A stretch of DNA of 10,450 bases from assembly GCA_036272735.1 (NCBI GenBank), contig DATAYF010000007.1:1-10450 (forward strand), written 5' to 3'. Source of the stretch: DATAYF01 sp036272735 (lineage in GTDB: Bacteria; Chloroflexota; Ktedonobacteria; Ktedonobacterales; Ktedonobacteraceae). A program made the translations under genes and the position numbers. The notes below the pieces were generated by a model that did not search any database, was not told the origin of the DNA, and saw nothing but the letters and a program-made list of their open reading frames with translations. Positions 7,368-10,450 of the stretch are shown here, one piece after another (within the stretch, counting starts at the first letter, position 1; each line of letters opens with the position of its first letter).

Positions 7368-10300
7368 CCTGGTCCGCCCACTTCACTAGCGAAAGCTCGT
7401 GTGCAGCTTGCCGGGCACGGTAAGTGTACCACGCACGACATTGGAGGATTTGCACGTATGCACGCACAAGCTCAACAGGCAGGCACGTATTATCTTGGTG
7501 TGGATGGTGGCGGCAGCAAAACGCTCGCGGTCGTCGTGGACACCCAGGGCCATGAGGTGGCTCGTGGTGAAGCCGCAGGCTCCAATCATAACAACGTTGG
7601 TATGGAAGTGGCTATGCGCAACCTGCGCCTGGCTATCGAGAACGCGTCAGTCGCTGCTGCTTACCCACTGCCATTTGGGAAAGCCTGGTTAGGCATTTCT
7701 GGTCTGGATCGTCCTGATGACCATCAGACGCTGCTGCCACTGCTTCAGGATGTGGCGCAGCAGGTGCACCTGACCAACGATGGCGAATTGGGACTAAGCG
7801 CCCTCGATAACGCTGCGGGAGTGGCAATCATCGCCGGAACCGGCTCGATCATTCTGGGACGCGATAGTCAGGGCCGCACAGCACGCACCGGAGGTTGGGG
7901 CTACCTGATCGGCGACGAGGGGAGCGGCTATTTCATTGCGCACAATGCCCTGATCGCGGCAGCGCGCTCCTCCGATGGACGCGGGCCCCAGACGCTGCTT
8001 CTTGACCTGATCCTTGAGCATTGGCATATCAGCAAGCCGGAAGACCTCATCGGGCAGGTCTACGTCGGCGATAGCAAAGCGAAAGTCGCGCAACTCGCAC
8101 GCTGCGTCTTTCAAGCAGCCCGGCAAGGTGATGCCATCGCACAGCAGATCGTCACGCTAGGAGCAGAGGAGCTTGCCCTCGCAGTGCACGCCGTCTGCCA
8201 GCAGCTCGACTTTCCGCAACACAACGTGCCGCTCGCCCTGGTGGGCAGCCTGTTAGTCCACGAAACCACTTACCGTGCATCCTTCCTCGCCAGCGTCCGC
8301 CAGCACGGCTATGAGCCTGGGCAGGTCGCCATCGTCGAAACTCCGGCCCTGAGCGCCGCTCAAGCCGCCATTACGTTATAAAGCCGCAGGTGTGCAGAGG
8401 ACGCAGTCCTTTGCCGGGGTTTGGGGTGTCCCCAAATCCCTCTAATCTCCTCGCCGCTGCAGGCGGCATTAGTTAAAGGTCAGGTATCTATGCAACACAA
8501 CAATCATGCAGGCTTAACGTTGGAAGAGCAACTTGGACAGATTATGGTTGTCGGCTTCCCCGGCCACACCGTCACACCAGAAGTGGTTGACCTGATCCAA
8601 AAGTATCACGTCGGCAACATCATTCTCTTCTCGCGCAATATCGAGAACGCCGAGCAGTTGCGCGCATTGACGCAGCACTTGCAGCAATTGGCACGTGAGG
8701 CCGGGCAACGCTATCCCCTGCTCATCATGCTCGATCAAGAGAACGGCGTCGTGCGTAGGCTTGGGCGCGGCACCACGATTTTTCCCGGCAATATGACGCA
8801 AGGCGCAATCAATTCAGAGCAGATGAGCTATGATATCGCCCTGGCAACGGGTCACGAACTCAAAGCCCTGGGCATTAACATGAACCTCGCGCCCGTGGTC
8901 GACGTAAACAATAATCCCGCCAACCCGGTCATCGGCGTACGCTCCTTCGGTGAGGATCCACAACTCGTGGCCCGCCTGGGCGCGGCAGCCGTGCGTGGTT
9001 ATCGCGATGCCGGTATCATCACCAGTCTGAAACATTTCCCCGGCCACGGCGATACTGCAACCGATTCGCATCTCGCCCTGCCCGTGGTACCCTATACGCT
9101 GGAACGCTTGCAACAGGTCGAGCTACTTCCCTTCACAAGCGGCATCGCTGCCGGAGCCACCAGTATCATGATCGCGCACATGTATATTCCCGAACTGATG
9201 CAGCAATCCAACCTGCCATCTACCATCTCGCCCGAAATCGTCACCGGCCTGCTGCGCCAGCGCCTCGGCTACAATGGCGTCATCATCACCGACTGCCTGG
9301 AGATGAACGCGGTCGCCAATACCGTCGGCACCGCAAAAGGTGCACTCATGGCCCTACAAGCTGGCAACGACCTCATCTTGATCTCGCATACCTATGAGCA
9401 GCAATTGGGTGGCCTCAACGAAATCAAGCAGGCAGCACTGGCGGACTCACGCACAACGGAGCAACTTGCACAGGCGGCGGAACGGGTGGTGCAGATCAAG
9501 CGCGACCTGCTCTCGTGGGACGACCTGCCCGCCACCGACGTGATTGAAAACCAGGCACACCAGCAGTTGCGTGACCAGGCATACGAGCTTTCAACCACAC
9601 TGGTGCGCGATGAACAGCACCTTCTACCATTGCAGCTCGCACCAGATCAATCGCTACTCGTACTGCTGCTGCAACCAACATTCAACACGCGTGTCGTAGA
9701 TCAGGAAGACCCCGGCTACGAACTGGCACGGCAGGTTGCTCTGCGCCATGCCAACACGCACACCATGCATCTCAGTGAGCAGCAAACATCGCAAGAGGCC
9801 GTGCTCAACGCGGTCCAGCGCAGTGCCGCGACGATTGTGGTCACGCTCAACGCGAACCTCGATCCCTGGCAGGCCCAATTCGTGAACGCGCTCGTACAAA
9901 GCGGGCGCCCGCTCATCAACGTCGCGGCCTACAACCCGTACGATCTCATGGCCTATCCGCAACTCGGCACCTACCTCGTCACCTACGAGAACACACCGCC
10001 AGCCTTCACCGCCGCCGCCCGCGTGCTCTTCGGCGAAACTCCCGCCAGGGGTCGTTTGCCAGTAAGCCTGCCGGGTCTCATGTAGACCCCGATAACTCAC
10101 GAGGGATACAGAAAGGATTATTAATGGTTTCGCGAAACCATTAATAATCCTTTCTGTATTGGTGAAGGGATGCACCCTTGCGTCAGATACCCCATGCGTG
10201 AACGCAGGGGCTTGTATCTGGCCTCGGCCGCAGCTCTGGTCTCCCTTGCGCAATGCCCGCTTTGGTTTCACTGACCGATACAGCAGGGCGTTCTGACAAC

Positions 10301-10450
10301 ATGCCCGTCCTCACCCAGCACGGCCTCGCGAGGAGCGTGATCCCTCGACCGAGAACGTTTTCCCCCATCGCGGTTTCTCGATGGGAACCCGACCGTTCTG
10401 TTGGAAAGGTCCCGTGGAGGCGAACCGTCTCTCTCTGGTGAACCAGAGTG

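Overview
The window carries a compact amino-sugar (N-acetylglucosamine, GlcNAc) utilisation locus, plus two related major facilitator transporters and a small cupin gene. Putative IS200/IS605-type end structures lie before, between and after these genes. The proteins, intergenic structures and moderate-to-high GC would suit a large, repeat-rich soil bacterium such as a Ktedonobacteria-like member of the Chloroflexota. No rRNA or marker gene is present, so that placement is only an inference.

Layout. Positions 1-604 hold no convincing gene, but contain a hairpin (371-404) that looks like the right end of an IS200/IS605 element. A clear promoter (605-633) and ribosome binding site lead into a single-domain cupin (671-1051). 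Two paralogous MFS transporters follow, facing each other (1265-2644 on +, 2615-4603 on -), with 3' ends that overlap by 30 bp. The second is longer by about 200 residues, and the extra C-terminal part resembles the YkoP-like domain. Positions 4604-5074 have no intact gene but contain a second right-end hairpin, which ends 4 bp from the nagA stop codon.

The core locus is nagA (5075-6262, -), divergent from a gntR regulator - BadF-type GlcNAc kinase - GH3 beta-N-acetylglucosaminidase series (6621-10085, +). The nagA-gntR intergenic region carries a NagR/DasR-like operator (6415-6426), candidate promoters and a large inverted repeat. A 54-bp perfect palindrome follows the glycosidase. The window closes with a third right-end hairpin and a hairpin-rich tract on the minus strand, consistent with the 3' end of a tnpB-type element that continues beyond the window.

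How the genes may work together: the GH3 enzyme has no signal peptide, so it probably cleaves imported GlcNAc-containing disaccharides or muropeptides in the cytoplasm. The kinase would make GlcNAc-6-P and NagA would deacetylate it to glucosamine-6-P. The GntR/UTRA regulator would sense a phosphorylated amino sugar and control the divergent promoters. A glucosamine-6-P deaminase (nagB) is not in the window. A role for the MFS proteins in bringing in the substrate is suggested only by proximity.
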